Part shown: piece by piece, positions 1 through 5,761 of the stretch
Numbering within the stretch: the stretch's first letter is position 1
How the letters are laid out: every line of letters starts with the position of its first letter
Source: an uncultured Candidatus Pelagibacter sp.
Lineage (GTDB): Bacteria > Pseudomonadota > Alphaproteobacteria > Pelagibacterales > Pelagibacteraceae
Assembly (NCBI GenBank): GCA_937897125.1
Contig: CALCPL010000083.1
Location: 1-5,761 of the forward strand
DNA length: 5,761 nt
Direction of reading: 5' to 3'
Position numbers and translations under genes: made by a program
Notes under the pieces: model-generated
Told to the model about the DNA's origin: nothing
What the model saw: only the letters and a program-made list of their open reading frames with translations
The model's database searches: none

Positions 1-46
1 TACACCTCTCTATTCGTCGGCAGCGTCAGATGTGTATAAGAGACAG
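1..46 (+). other. Synthetic sequencing adapter (P5 end, i5 index, Nextera Read 1/Tn5 mosaic end)
   Basis: This is not genomic DNA. Bases 1-5 (TACAC) match the end of the Illumina P5 primer. Bases 6-13 (CTCTCTAT) match the Nextera i5 index known as N502/S502. Bases 14-46 are the complete 33-base Nextera Read 1 transposase adapter, whose last 19 bases (28-46) are the Tn5 mosaic end. The order of these three parts is exactly that of a finished Nextera library molecule, so a chance match is not credible. Genomic sequence starts at 47. The segment should be trimmed before annotation because it stays open in the nuoA frame and adds false residues to that protein. Confidence 0.98.
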
Positions 47-318
47 ATATTACCTAGTGAGATCGCCCACGGAAAAAGAAAAGCAATCTCAAGATCAAAA
101 ATTATAAACAGGATTGCTACTAAATAAAACCTAACATCAAATTCCATTCTAGAATCTTCAAATGGTTCAAAACCACATTCATAAGCAGATAACTTTTCAG
201 GGTCAGGATGTTTTGGTGAAAGTATTAAATTTACAACAACAAAAGCACAACTCAGACCAAGAGCAATAATCAAAAATATAATAATTGGCAGGTAATCTTT
301 TAAAAATTCTGAAAGCAT
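47..318 (-). CDS. nuoA: NADH-quinone oxidoreductase subunit A, 3'-truncated
   Basis: NuoA (the ND3 homologue) is a small membrane subunit of respiratory complex I. It sits in the inner membrane near the quinone site at the joint with the peripheral arm. The 90 genuine residues show a first membrane helix at about 9-33, then a loop carrying the family signature YECGF (Cys48, equivalent to the conserved ND3 loop cysteine), then a second helix at about 63-85 with the FDLE motif (74-77) followed by PWA. The ATG at 316-318 fits the usual family start; no clear Shine-Dalgarno precedes it. Alphaproteobacterial NuoA is about 120 residues with three helices, so the third helix is lost at the contig end. 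The frame stays open to position 10, but its last 12 residues ([12 protein letters not shown]) are translated almost wholly from adapter. nuoBCD and the rest presumably follow beyond the edge. Confidence 0.96.
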
Positions 319-337
319 CTGAGTCTATATAGCAGTT

Positions 338-346
338 TTTATATCA
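338..346 (-). promoter_or_regulatory. Candidate extended -10 promoter for nuoA
   Basis: On the minus strand the sequence TGATATAAA matches the extended -10 pattern TG-N-TATAAT with one mismatch. No good -35 box lies at the usual distance, which is acceptable for extended -10 promoters. Transcription would start near 331 and give a leader of about 12 bases before the nuoA ATG. The site lies in the 87-base gap between tRNA-Asp and nuoA, where an operon promoter would be expected. In an AT-rich genome such matches also arise by chance. Confidence 0.45.
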
Positions 347-385
347 TGTTGAAGGGTACTTACGTCACATTTTAAATAATATAAA

Positions 386-400
386 CCTTAAATAATAAGG
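386..400 (-). terminator. Weak terminator-like hairpin after tRNA-Asp
   Basis: The minus strand reads CCTTA-TTATT-TAAGG, a 5-bp stem with a 5-base loop, followed by T-rich sequence (TTTATATTATTT). It begins five bases after the tRNA-Asp CCA end, a sensible place to end the tRNA transcript. The stem is short with only two G-C pairs, so it may instead be a processing boundary or chance. Confidence 0.3.
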
Positions 401-405
401 AAAAG

Positions 406-482
406 TGGCGGGAGTGAAGGGACTCGAACCCTCGACCTATCGCGTGACAGGCGATCGCTCTAACCAACTGAGCTACACCCCC
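406..482 (-). tRNA. tRNA-Asp (anticodon GTC)
   Basis: The 77-base minus-strand sequence folds into a full cloverleaf. The 7-bp acceptor stem is GGGGGTG/CACTCCC with one G-T pair. The D arm contains GCTCAGTTGGTTAGAGC. The anticodon stem is ATCGC/GCGAT around the loop CTGTCAC, giving anticodon GTC, which reads the aspartate codons GAC and GAT. The T arm has the canonical TTCGAGT loop. The discriminator is G, as expected for tRNA-Asp, and the CCA end is encoded (406-408). It lies 13 bases after tRNA-Val and is probably cotranscribed with it. Confidence 0.97.
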
Positions 483-495
483 ACTTTAGTTGTTT

Positions 496-571
496 TGGTG
501 GGCAGTAAAGGACTCGAACCTTTGACCCCCTCGGTGTAAACGAGATGCTCTACCAACTGAGCTAACCGCCC
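496..571 (-). tRNA. tRNA-Val (anticodon TAC)
   Basis: The 76-base minus-strand sequence folds into a full cloverleaf. The acceptor stem is GGGCGGT/ACTGCCC, the D arm is GCTCAGTTGGTAGAGC, and the anticodon stem TCTCG/CGAGG surrounds the loop TTTACAC. The anticodon TAC reads valine GTA and, by wobble, other GTN codons, so it is likely the main or only valine tRNA in a small genome. The T loop is canonical, the discriminator is A and the CCA end is encoded (496-498). It begins 49 bases after the lon stop codon. Confidence 0.97.
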
Positions 572-584
572 AAAACAAGCGCTA

Positions 585-613
585 CTATTACATCAAGGAA
601 TAGATAATGTAAA
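585..613 (-). promoter_or_regulatory. Candidate promoter of the tRNA-Val/tRNA-Asp pair
   Basis: In the 49-base gap after lon the minus strand has TTTACA (613-608; five of six matches to the -35 consensus), a 17-base spacer, then TAATAG (590-585; a poor -10 match, three of six). After the -10 comes TAGCGC, a GC-rich discriminator of the kind known at stringently controlled stable-RNA promoters. The start would fall a few bases before the mature tRNA-Val 5' end. Read-through from lon is the alternative. Confidence 0.35.
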
Positions 614-620
614 TTGGTAA

Positions 621-3002
621 TTATTGAATACTAGCTTGAGATTTATCATTAGATTGAGAAATTTTCTCAACCTCAACCCACTCAACTCTTTTTAATTCTT
701 TAGTTAAAGCTATTTTTAGTACTTCGTCAGCATGTTCAACTGGAGTAATTTTTATATCATCAATAATTTTTTTAGGCATATCAATAAGGTCTTTTTCATT
801 TTCCTTAGGAATTATAACTTGCTTTATTCCAGCTCTATGTGCTGCTAATAATTTTTCTTTTAAACCGCCAATTGGTAATACTTGACCTGTTAATGTAACC
901 TCACCTGTCATCGCAACATCTCTTCTGACGGGGTTATTTGTGATTGCAGATACTATTGAAGTAACCATTCCAATCCCCGCAGATGGCCCATCTTTAGGTG
1001 TTGCTCCTTCTGGAACATGAATATGAAAATCTTTTTTTTCAAATAAAGGTGGGATAATTCCATAATCTAAACTTTTAGATCTAATAAAAGATTTTGCAGC
1101 CTTGATAGATTCTTGCATCACATCTCCTAGTTTACCAGTAATTTGCATTCTACCTTTTCCAGGCATTATAACAGTTTCAATTTTAAGAATTTCCCCACCG
1201 TATTCAGTCCATGCTAAACCTGTGACAACACCAATTTTGTCTTCACTTTCAAGTTCACCAAATTTAAATTTTTGGATTCCTAAATAATCAGGTAAATTTT
1301 TTAAATTAATCTTAACTTCTTTCTCTTCACCAGAAACCACTTTCTTAACAACTTTCCTAGCTACTTTTGAAATTTCTCTTTCTAAATTTCTTACACCAGA
1401 CTCTTTTGTATAACTTTGAATAATTTCTTTAATTATATCCTTAGATAAAGTCATTTCATTTTCTTTGACCCCATTGTCTTTAACTTGTTTAGGAAGCAAA
1501 TACTTATTTGCAATGTTAATTTTTTCATCTTCAGTGTAACCAGCCAATCTAATTACCTCCATTCTGTCTAATAATGGTGGTAGGATATTTAAAGTATTAG
1601 CTGTAGTTACAAACATCACATCAGATAAGTCATAATCAACTTCTAAATAATGATCATTAAATGTAGCGTTTTGTTCTGGATCCAATGCTTCTAATAAAGC
1701 AGAAGATGGATCACCTCTATAATCATTTCCAATTTTATCTATTTCATCAAGGAGAATAAGTGGATTTTTAGTTCCTGCTTTTTTCATCATTTGAATAATT
1801 TTACCAGGTAAAGAACCAATATAAGTTCTTCTATGACCTCTTATTTCAGCTTCATCTCTCATACCACCAACTGAAACTCTTACAAATTCTCTATTAGTAG
1901 CTTTCGCAATAGATTTTCCTAATGATGTTTTACCAACACCTGGAGGACCAACTAAGCATAAAATTGGGCCTTTAATTTTTTCCATTCTTTTTTGGACTGC
2001 TAAAAATTCAATAATTCTTTCTTTAACTTTTTCTAAACCAAAATGATCAGCATCAAGAACTGCAAGCGCTTTTTTAAGATCAATATCAACCTGGCCTTTT
2101 TTATACCAAGGTAAATCTGTCATCCAATCAAGATAATTTCTGACAACAGTAGCCTCAGCAGACATTGGACTCATATTTTTTAATTTTTTAAGCTCAGCCA
2201 TACATTTCTTTTCAACATCTTTTGGCATTTTTGCTTTAATAATTAATTTATTTAAACTTGATGTCTCATCTTTTCCATCTTCAATTTCGCCTAATTCCTT
2301 TTGAATAGCTTTAAGTTGCTCGTTTAAATAATATTCTCTTTGAGTTTTTTCCATTTGAGTTTTAACTCTGCCTCTAATTCTTTTTTCAACTCCTATAATG
2401 CTAGTTTCATTTTCCATTATTTTAATTATAGAATTAAGTCTTTTCTTAACATCTATAGTTTCAAAAATTTGTTGTTTCTCTGAAATAGTAGCCGTTAGGT
2501 GAGACGCAATATTATCAGCAATATGTGATGCGTTAGTTAATTTTTTAATATTATTAATTGTTTCACTTGAAACTTTTTTATTAATAGAAGTTAATTTCTC
2601 TAACCTTCTTAAAGCCGTCATCGCTAAAGGTACAAGGTCTTCATCTTTAGTTATCACATCATGATGATGAGCATATTCACAAACAATAAATTTCTCATTA
2701 TCTTTAAAATCTAAGATTTTTACTCTTTTGCTTCCTTCAACTAAAACTTTTACTGTGCCATCTGGTAATTTTAGTAATTGTAAAATATTACCTTCACAAC
2801 CATACATAAAAACATCAGTTTTTTTAGGGTCATCTATTTCTGAATTTTTTTGGGTAACTAGAACAATTTTTTTGTCCTTTTTCATAACTTCATTTAAGGC
2901 AGCAATAGATTTATCTCTGCCCACAAATAAGGGAATAACCATATTTGGAAATACAACAATATCTCTTAACGGTAATAAAGGTCGTTCAATTTTAACATCC
3001 AT
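621..3002 (-). CDS. lon: ATP-dependent endopeptidase La (Lon)
   Basis: Lon is a cytoplasmic homohexameric AAA+ serine protease that unfolds and degrades misfolded proteins and short-lived regulators. The 793-residue length is normal (E. coli Lon has 784). The N-terminal substrate-binding domain begins with [20 protein letters not shown] (9-28) and is followed by a helical, charged middle region to about 300. The AAA+ module has Walker A GPPGVGKT (352-359), Walker B LILLDEID (415-422) and an arginine in LLDR (480). The C-terminal protease domain carries the catalytic Ser674 in PKDGPSAG and the partner Lys715 in GGLKEK, so the Ser-Lys dyad is intact. The ATG at 3000-3002 gives a family-typical N terminus; there is no clear Shine-Dalgarno. 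The gene starts 62 bases after clpX. The last 20 or so residues form a polar tail that varies in the family. Confidence 0.98.
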   Translation of the reverse strand: MDVKIERPLLPLRDIVVFPNMVIPLFVGRDKSIAALNEVMKKDKKIVLVTQKNSEIDDPKKTDVFMYGCEGNILQLLKLPDGTVKVLVEGSKRVKILDFKDNEKFIVCEYAHHHDVITKDEDLVPLAMTALRRLEKLTSINKKVSSETINNIKKLTNASHIADNIASHLTATISEKQQIFETIDVKKRLNSIIKIMENETSIIGVEKRIRGRVKTQMEKTQREYYLNEQLKAIQKELGEIEDGKDETSSLNKLIIKAKMPKDVEKKCMAELKKLKNMSPMSAEATVVRNYLDWMTDLPWYKKGQVDIDLKKALAVLDADHFGLEKVKERIIEFLAVQKRMEKIKGPILCLVGPPGVGKTSLGKSIAKATNREFVRVSVGGMRDEAEIRGHRRTYIGSLPGKIIQMMKKAGTKNPLILLDEIDKIGNDYRGDPSSALLEALDPEQNATFNDHYLEVDYDLSDVMFVTTANTLNILPPLLDRMEVIRLAGYTEDEKINIANKYLLPKQVKDNGVKENEMTLSKDIIKEIIQSYTKESGVRNLEREISKVARKVVKKVVSGEEKEVKINLKNLPDYLGIQKFKFGELESEDKIGVVTGLAWTEYGGEILKIETVIMPGKGRMQITGKLGDVMQESIKAAKSFIRSKSLDYGIIPPLFEKKDFHIHVPEGATPKDGPSAGIGMVTSIVSAITNNPVRRDVAMTGEVTLTGQVLPIGGLKEKLLAAHRAGIKQVIIPKENEKDLIDMPKKIIDDIKITPVEHADEVLKIALTKELKRVEWVEVEKISQSNDKSQASIQ

Positions 3003-3064
3003 ACTCTAAATATGGATATTAAATATGATATTGCAATAGCTATTTATTACTTATTAACGTGAAA

Positions 3065-4333
3065 TTAAGCAGCTGAAGTTTTTTCAGTCTTAGTTTTGCT
3101 GCTATTTTTTGAATGAACTATGATTGGTTGAGATAGTCCTTTGGCCGCACTAGCGTCTACAATAACTTCCTCCACATTGTCTTGACTTGGAAGATCGTAC
3201 ATTGTTTTTAATAAAATATTTTCTAAGATTGATCTAAGGCCTCTAGCCCCAGTTTTCTTGTTAATTGCTTTTTGTGCAATCTCTTTAATCGCATTTTCTT
3301 TAAAGCTTAACTTGGCTCCATCTAGTTTAAATAATTCTTGGTATTGTTTAATTAGTGAGTTTTTTGGTTCTTGTAATATTTTAACTAAAGTTTTTTCATC
3401 AAGATCTTCTAATGTCGCTATCATTGGAAGTCTGCCAATAAATTCTGGGATTAAGCCATACTTTAACAAATCTTCAGGTTCTAAAGTTTTCATCCATTCG
3501 CCTGTTTTTTTATCATCTGTTTTTTTAACATTTGCACCAAATCCTATTGATGTACCTTTATCTCTTTGAGATATTATTTTATCTAAGCCAGCGAATGCTC
3601 CCCCACAAATAAATAAAATGTTTGTAGTATCTACTTGTAAAAATTCTTGTTGTGGATGCTTTCTTCCTCCTTGAGGTGGAACACTTGCTACTGTCCCTTC
3701 CATAATTTTTAATAGTGCTTGTTGCACACCCTCTCCAGATACATCTCTTGTAATAGAAGGGTTTTCTGACTTTCTGCTAATCTTATCAACTTCATCTATA
3801 TATACAATTCCACGTTGTGCTTTTTCAACGTTGTAATCAGCAGCTTGTAATAATTTTAAAATTATATTTTCAACATCTTCACCAACATAACCTGCTTCAG
3901 TTAAAGTGGTTGCATCTGCCATTGTAAATGGAACGTCAAGAATTCTTGCTAATGTTTGAGCTAATAAAGTTTTTCCACAACCAGTTGGACCAACTAAAAG
4001 AATATTTGATTTTGAAAGTTCAACTGTTTTACTTGTTTTGCTCTCGTAATTAAGTCTTTTATAATGATTATGAACAGCAACTGATAAAACTTTTTTTGCA
4101 TGAGGTTGTCCAATAACATAATCATCTAATACAGCACAAATTTCTTTTGGTGGTGGTAATCCATCTTGATGTTTAACAAATGTATCTTTGCTTTCTTCTT
4201 TGATGATATCCATACATAGCTCAACACACTCATCACATATAAATACAGTTGGACCTGCAATAAGTTTTCTAACTTCATGCTGGCTCTTGCCGCAAAAAGA
4301 ACAGTAAAGAATATTTTTATTATTTGTTGTCAT
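3065..4333 (-). CDS. clpX: ATP-dependent Clp protease ATP-binding subunit ClpX
   Basis: ClpX is the hexameric AAA+ unfoldase that recognises tagged proteins, including ssrA-tagged products of stalled ribosomes, and threads them into ClpP. The N-terminal zinc-binding domain has its four cysteines at 11, 14, 33 and 36. Walker A is GPTGCGKT (115-122) and Walker B is VYIDEVDK (177-184). The pore loop GYVG (148-151) and the second pore loop RKH (224-226) are present. The IGF loop (263-265), which docks on ClpP, shows this is a true ClpP partner. An arginine finger lies in EFIGR (R301) and a sensor-2 motif in GARGLR (362-367). The 422-residue length is normal. It begins 90 bases after clpP, with a possible promoter in that gap. 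The protein ends in a Lys/Ser/Thr-rich tail finishing with Ala-Ala. Confidence 0.98.
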   Translation of the reverse strand: MTTNNKNILYCSFCGKSQHEVRKLIAGPTVFICDECVELCMDIIKEESKDTFVKHQDGLPPPKEICAVLDDYVIGQPHAKKVLSVAVHNHYKRLNYESKTSKTVELSKSNILLVGPTGCGKTLLAQTLARILDVPFTMADATTLTEAGYVGEDVENIILKLLQAADYNVEKAQRGIVYIDEVDKISRKSENPSITRDVSGEGVQQALLKIMEGTVASVPPQGGRKHPQQEFLQVDTTNILFICGGAFAGLDKIISQRDKGTSIGFGANVKKTDDKKTGEWMKTLEPEDLLKYGLIPEFIGRLPMIATLEDLDEKTLVKILQEPKNSLIKQYQELFKLDGAKLSFKENAIKEIAQKAINKKTGARGLRSILENILLKTMYDLPSQDNVEEVIVDASAAKGLSQPIIVHSKNSSKTKTEKTSAA

Positions 4334-4365
4334 AAATTTATAAACGAATCATTTAGGATACTTTA

Positions 4366-4390
4366 ATATAGATGACTCTTACTAATCAAG
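4366..4390 (-). promoter_or_regulatory. Candidate heat-shock (RpoH-type) promoter for clpX
   Basis: On the minus strand CTTGATT (4390-4384) and TCTATAT (4372-4366) resemble the alphaproteobacterial RpoH elements, which I recall as about CTTGAA and CYTATNT. The spacing is at the short end of the expected range. A start near 4358 would leave a leader of about 25 bases before the clpX ATG. A second perfect -35 box, TTGACA (4412-4407), lies just upstream but has no good -10 partner 16-18 bases away. Together they suggest that clpX, and probably lon, can be transcribed apart from tig-clpP. Confidence 0.35.
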
Positions 4391-4423
4391 TATCAGTTTA
4401 GTGGGGTGTCAAGATGTAGTGTA

Positions 4424-5035
4424 TTAAGATCTATTTTCGACTACTGCGTCAATCAAACCAAACTCTTTTGCAGTATCTGGCTTCATAAAGTTATCACGTT
4501 CTAGTGCTTTCTTCACATCATCAACTGATTTTCCAGTATGTTTTGAGTAAATTTCATTAAGTCTTTTCTTTAAATCCATAACTTCATTGGCATGGATCTC
4601 AATATCAGTTGCTTGTCCTTGAAAACCAGCCGAAGGTTGGTGAACCATGATTCTAGAATTTGGTAAAGAAAATCTTTTACCTTTTTTTCCAGCAGCTAAT
4701 AAGAATGAACCCATTGATGCAGCTTGACCGATACAAAGAGTTGAAACATCTGGTTTGATGTATTGCATAGTATCATAAATACCAAGACCTGCTGTCACTA
4801 GTCCTCCAGGACTATTAATATACAAATTAATTTCTTTTTTTGGATCTTCAGACTCTAAAAACAAAAGTTGAGCTGTAACTAAAGATGCTACGTTATCATT
4901 TATTGGTCCTACTAAAAAAATAATTCTCTCTTTAAGAAGTCTCGAATAAATATCATAAGCTCTCTCACCTTTATTTGATTGCTCAACAACCATTGGTACT
5001 AGGGTATTCATTTGATCTGATAAGTTTGTTGTCAT
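4424..5035 (-). CDS. clpP: ATP-dependent Clp protease proteolytic subunit
   Basis: ClpP forms the two-ring, 14-subunit peptidase chamber that degrades proteins delivered by ClpX or ClpA. The catalytic triad is intact: Ser107 in QAASMGS, His132 in MVHQP and Asp181 in ERDNF. The gaps of 25 and 49 residues between them equal those in E. coli ClpP. The oxyanion/strand region NSPGG (74-78) is also present. The 203-residue length is typical. The ATG at 5033-5035 is chosen because the predicted N terminus leads into the conserved LVPMVVEQ segment. Met9 is a possible alternative start, and the first residues may be a removable propeptide. A weak purine stretch (AAGAG) sits about nine bases before the ATG. 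Only 31 bases separate it from the tig stop, so tig and clpP are probably cotranscribed. Confidence 0.98.
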   Translation of the reverse strand: MTTNLSDQMNTLVPMVVEQSNKGERAYDIYSRLLKERIIFLVGPINDNVASLVTAQLLFLESEDPKKEINLYINSPGGLVTAGLGIYDTMQYIKPDVSTLCIGQAASMGSFLLAAGKKGKRFSLPNSRIMVHQPSAGFQGQATDIEIHANEVMDLKKRLNEIYSKHTGKSVDDVKKALERDNFMKPDTAKEFGLIDAVVENRS

Positions 5036-5066
5036 AAGTTGATTCTCTTACTTATACAACTTGTGA

Positions 5067-5723
5067 TTACTTTTTACTAACTTTTTTTGCTGAAGGTTTT
5101 TTAGATGCTGAAGGTTTGGGCTTTTTTTCTATTTTAGCAGGCTTTGAAGCTTTTTTTTCCTCAGGATGATCGTGGTCATGATCATGGTCATGTTCGTGAT
5201 TATGATCTTGTTTTTGATGTTCTTTTAAGATTTTTTCTGCTTCTAATTTGCTAATTTCTTTTTTAGATGCTTTCGCTTTAGTTTTTATTAGATCAATAAT
5301 TTTTTCCTCATACACGGTTCCTCTTAAACTGGCTAATGCTGATGGATTTTTTTGGTAAAATTCCATTACCATCTTTTCTTGACCAGGCATCATTCTAAGT
5401 TGTTTTTGAACTTCGGCTTGAACTTCCTGTTCGGTAACTTTAATTTTATTTTGTTCACCAAATTCATTTAAGATTAATCCAACTTTAATTCTTTTTTTAG
5501 CAATTTCTTCAAAGTTCTTTCTACTTTTTTTAGAATCTTCTTCTGTCATACCTTGTGATAAAATCTTTACTTCTTCTTCAATTAAATTTTCTGGAATTTC
5601 ATCCACTTTAAAGTTTTCAATTTCCTTCAAGATTTGAGTTTTAACCAACTTATCTAAAGAATTTTTATACTCATCATTGATTTGTTTACTAACTAACCCC
5701 TTTAAATCAGCAAGATCTTTTGC
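5067..5723 (-). CDS. tig: Trigger factor, C-terminal part (5'-truncated) with His/Asp-rich tail
   Basis: Trigger factor is the ribosome-docked chaperone that meets nascent chains at the exit tunnel. The 218 genuine residues cover only the C-terminal chaperone domain. They align by eye with the E. coli protein from about residue 260, including the IPENLIEEEV motif (49-58, counted from the false Met), the segment NEFGEQNKIKVTEQEV and the RGTVYEEKIIDLI helix. The ribosome-binding domain and the FKBP-like isomerase domain lie beyond the contig end. The start read as MYKRQ comes entirely from adapter and is not real. After the chaperone domain comes a His/Asp run (14 residues, seven of them His), then a Lys/Pro/Ser/Ala tail ending in SKK. 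Lys/Ala-rich tails are common in alphaproteobacterial trigger factors; the His run is less usual. The gene ends 31 bases before clpP, the classic tig-clpP-clpX-lon order. Confidence 0.94.
   Translation of the reverse strand, partial: AKDLADLKGLVSKQINDEYKNSLDKLVKTQILKEIENFKVDEIPENLIEEEVKILSQGMTEEDSKKSRKNFEEIAKKRIKVGLILNEFGEQNKIKVTEQEVQAEVQKQLRMMPGQEKMVMEFYQKNPSALASLRGTVYEEKIIDLIKTKAKASKKEISKLEAEKILKEHQKQDHNHEHDHDHDHDHPEEKKASKPAKIEKKPKPSASKKPSAKKVSKK
5166..5207 (-). repeat. Short His-Asp coding repeat in the trigger factor tail
   Basis: An imperfect 6-base tandem repeat (CATGAT/CATGAC type on the coding strand) encodes a run of alternating His and Asp/Glu/Asn: DHNHEHDHDHDHDH. Seven histidines in 14 residues could bind Ni, Zn or Cu, as His-rich tails do in SlyD and HypB; this role is inferred. 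Short repeats of this kind can change length by slippage, so the run may differ between strains. Confidence 0.8.
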
Positions 5724-5761
5724 CTGTCTCTTATACACATCTGACGCTGCCGACGAATAGA
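5724..5761 (-). other. Synthetic sequencing adapter (reverse complement of Nextera Read 1 plus i5 start)
   Basis: Bases 5724-5756 are the exact reverse complement of the 33-base Nextera Read 1 adapter, starting with the Tn5 mosaic end (5724-5742). The last five bases, ATAGA, are the start of the reverse complement of the index CTCTCTAT seen at 6-13. The segment is a perfect 38-base inverted copy of 9-46. It fits untrimmed read-through into the i5 side of the library. Genomic DNA stops at 5723. Confidence 0.98.

Noticed and set aside
1102..1287. Plus-strand open frame inside lon
   Set aside because: It lies antisense to the lon protease domain, has no recognisable protein features, and lon is intact with all catalytic motifs.
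2728..3009. Plus-strand open frame over the lon start
   Set aside because: It is the antisense shadow of the Lon N-terminal domain. Long antisense frames are expected there, and it has no family motif.
3035..3044. Palindrome AATAGCTATT in the clpX-lon gap as an operator or terminator
   Set aside because: It is only 10 bases, AT-rich, with no loop and no T tract on either strand. Such sites are frequent by chance in this base composition.
3003..3064. A lon-specific promoter in the 62-base gap before lon
   Set aside because: TTGCAA with CATATT 16 bases on is the best pair found, but the match is weak and the gap is almost pure A+T, so it cannot be told from background.
3258..3569. Plus-strand open frame inside clpX
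   Set aside because: It is antisense to the well-supported ClpX C-terminal region and shows no independent coding evidence.
5177..5186. Palindrome CATGATCATG as a protein-binding site
   Set aside because: It is a by-product of the alternating His and Asp codons in the trigger factor tail.
9..5761. A 5.7-kb transposon bounded by 38-base terminal inverted repeats
   Set aside because: The repeats are Nextera adapter plus index sequence. There is no transposase, and the interior is ordinary chromosomal core genes.

Overview
This is a contig-like fragment of an AT-rich alphaproteobacterial chromosome, most likely a Pelagibacterales (SAR11)-type marine bacterium. The lineage rests on the strong A+T bias, lysine/isoleucine/asparagine-rich proteins, short intergenic gaps, poor Shine-Dalgarno sequences and the gene order tig-clpP-clpX-lon-tRNA-Val-tRNA-Asp-nuoA. 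It is inferred from style and gene order, not from a database match. Every gene lies on the minus strand, so the biological reading direction is from high to low coordinates.

Both ends are synthetic. Positions 1-46 hold the tail of an Illumina P5 primer, an 8-base i5 index and the Nextera (Tn5) Read 1 adapter. Positions 5724-5761 are the reverse complement of that adapter plus the first five bases of the reverse-complemented index. Real genomic DNA is therefore 47-5723. The adapter adds false residues to the two edge genes: a 12-residue tail on NuoA and a false MYKRQ start on trigger factor.

In reading order the window holds five parts. (1) The C-terminal half of trigger factor (tig), with an unusual His/Asp run and a Lys-rich tail. 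(2) Complete clpP and clpX, which together make the ClpXP protease. (3) Complete lon, a second AAA+ protease. (4) tRNA-Val(TAC) and tRNA-Asp(GTC), 13 bases apart. (5) The first 90 residues of nuoA, the first gene of the respiratory complex I operon, which is cut by the contig end. Plausible promoters lie in the clpP-clpX gap (RpoH/heat-shock-like), before the tRNA pair and before nuoA. A weak terminator-like hairpin follows tRNA-Asp.

Functionally the block is a protein quality-control cluster: ribosome-associated folding by trigger factor, then ATP-dependent degradation by ClpXP and Lon. It is followed by tRNA genes and the start of an energy operon. I found no new biological system. The points worth checking are the adapter artefact, the His/Asp-rich tail of trigger factor, the lack of hupB after lon, and the candidate heat-shock promoter before clpX.
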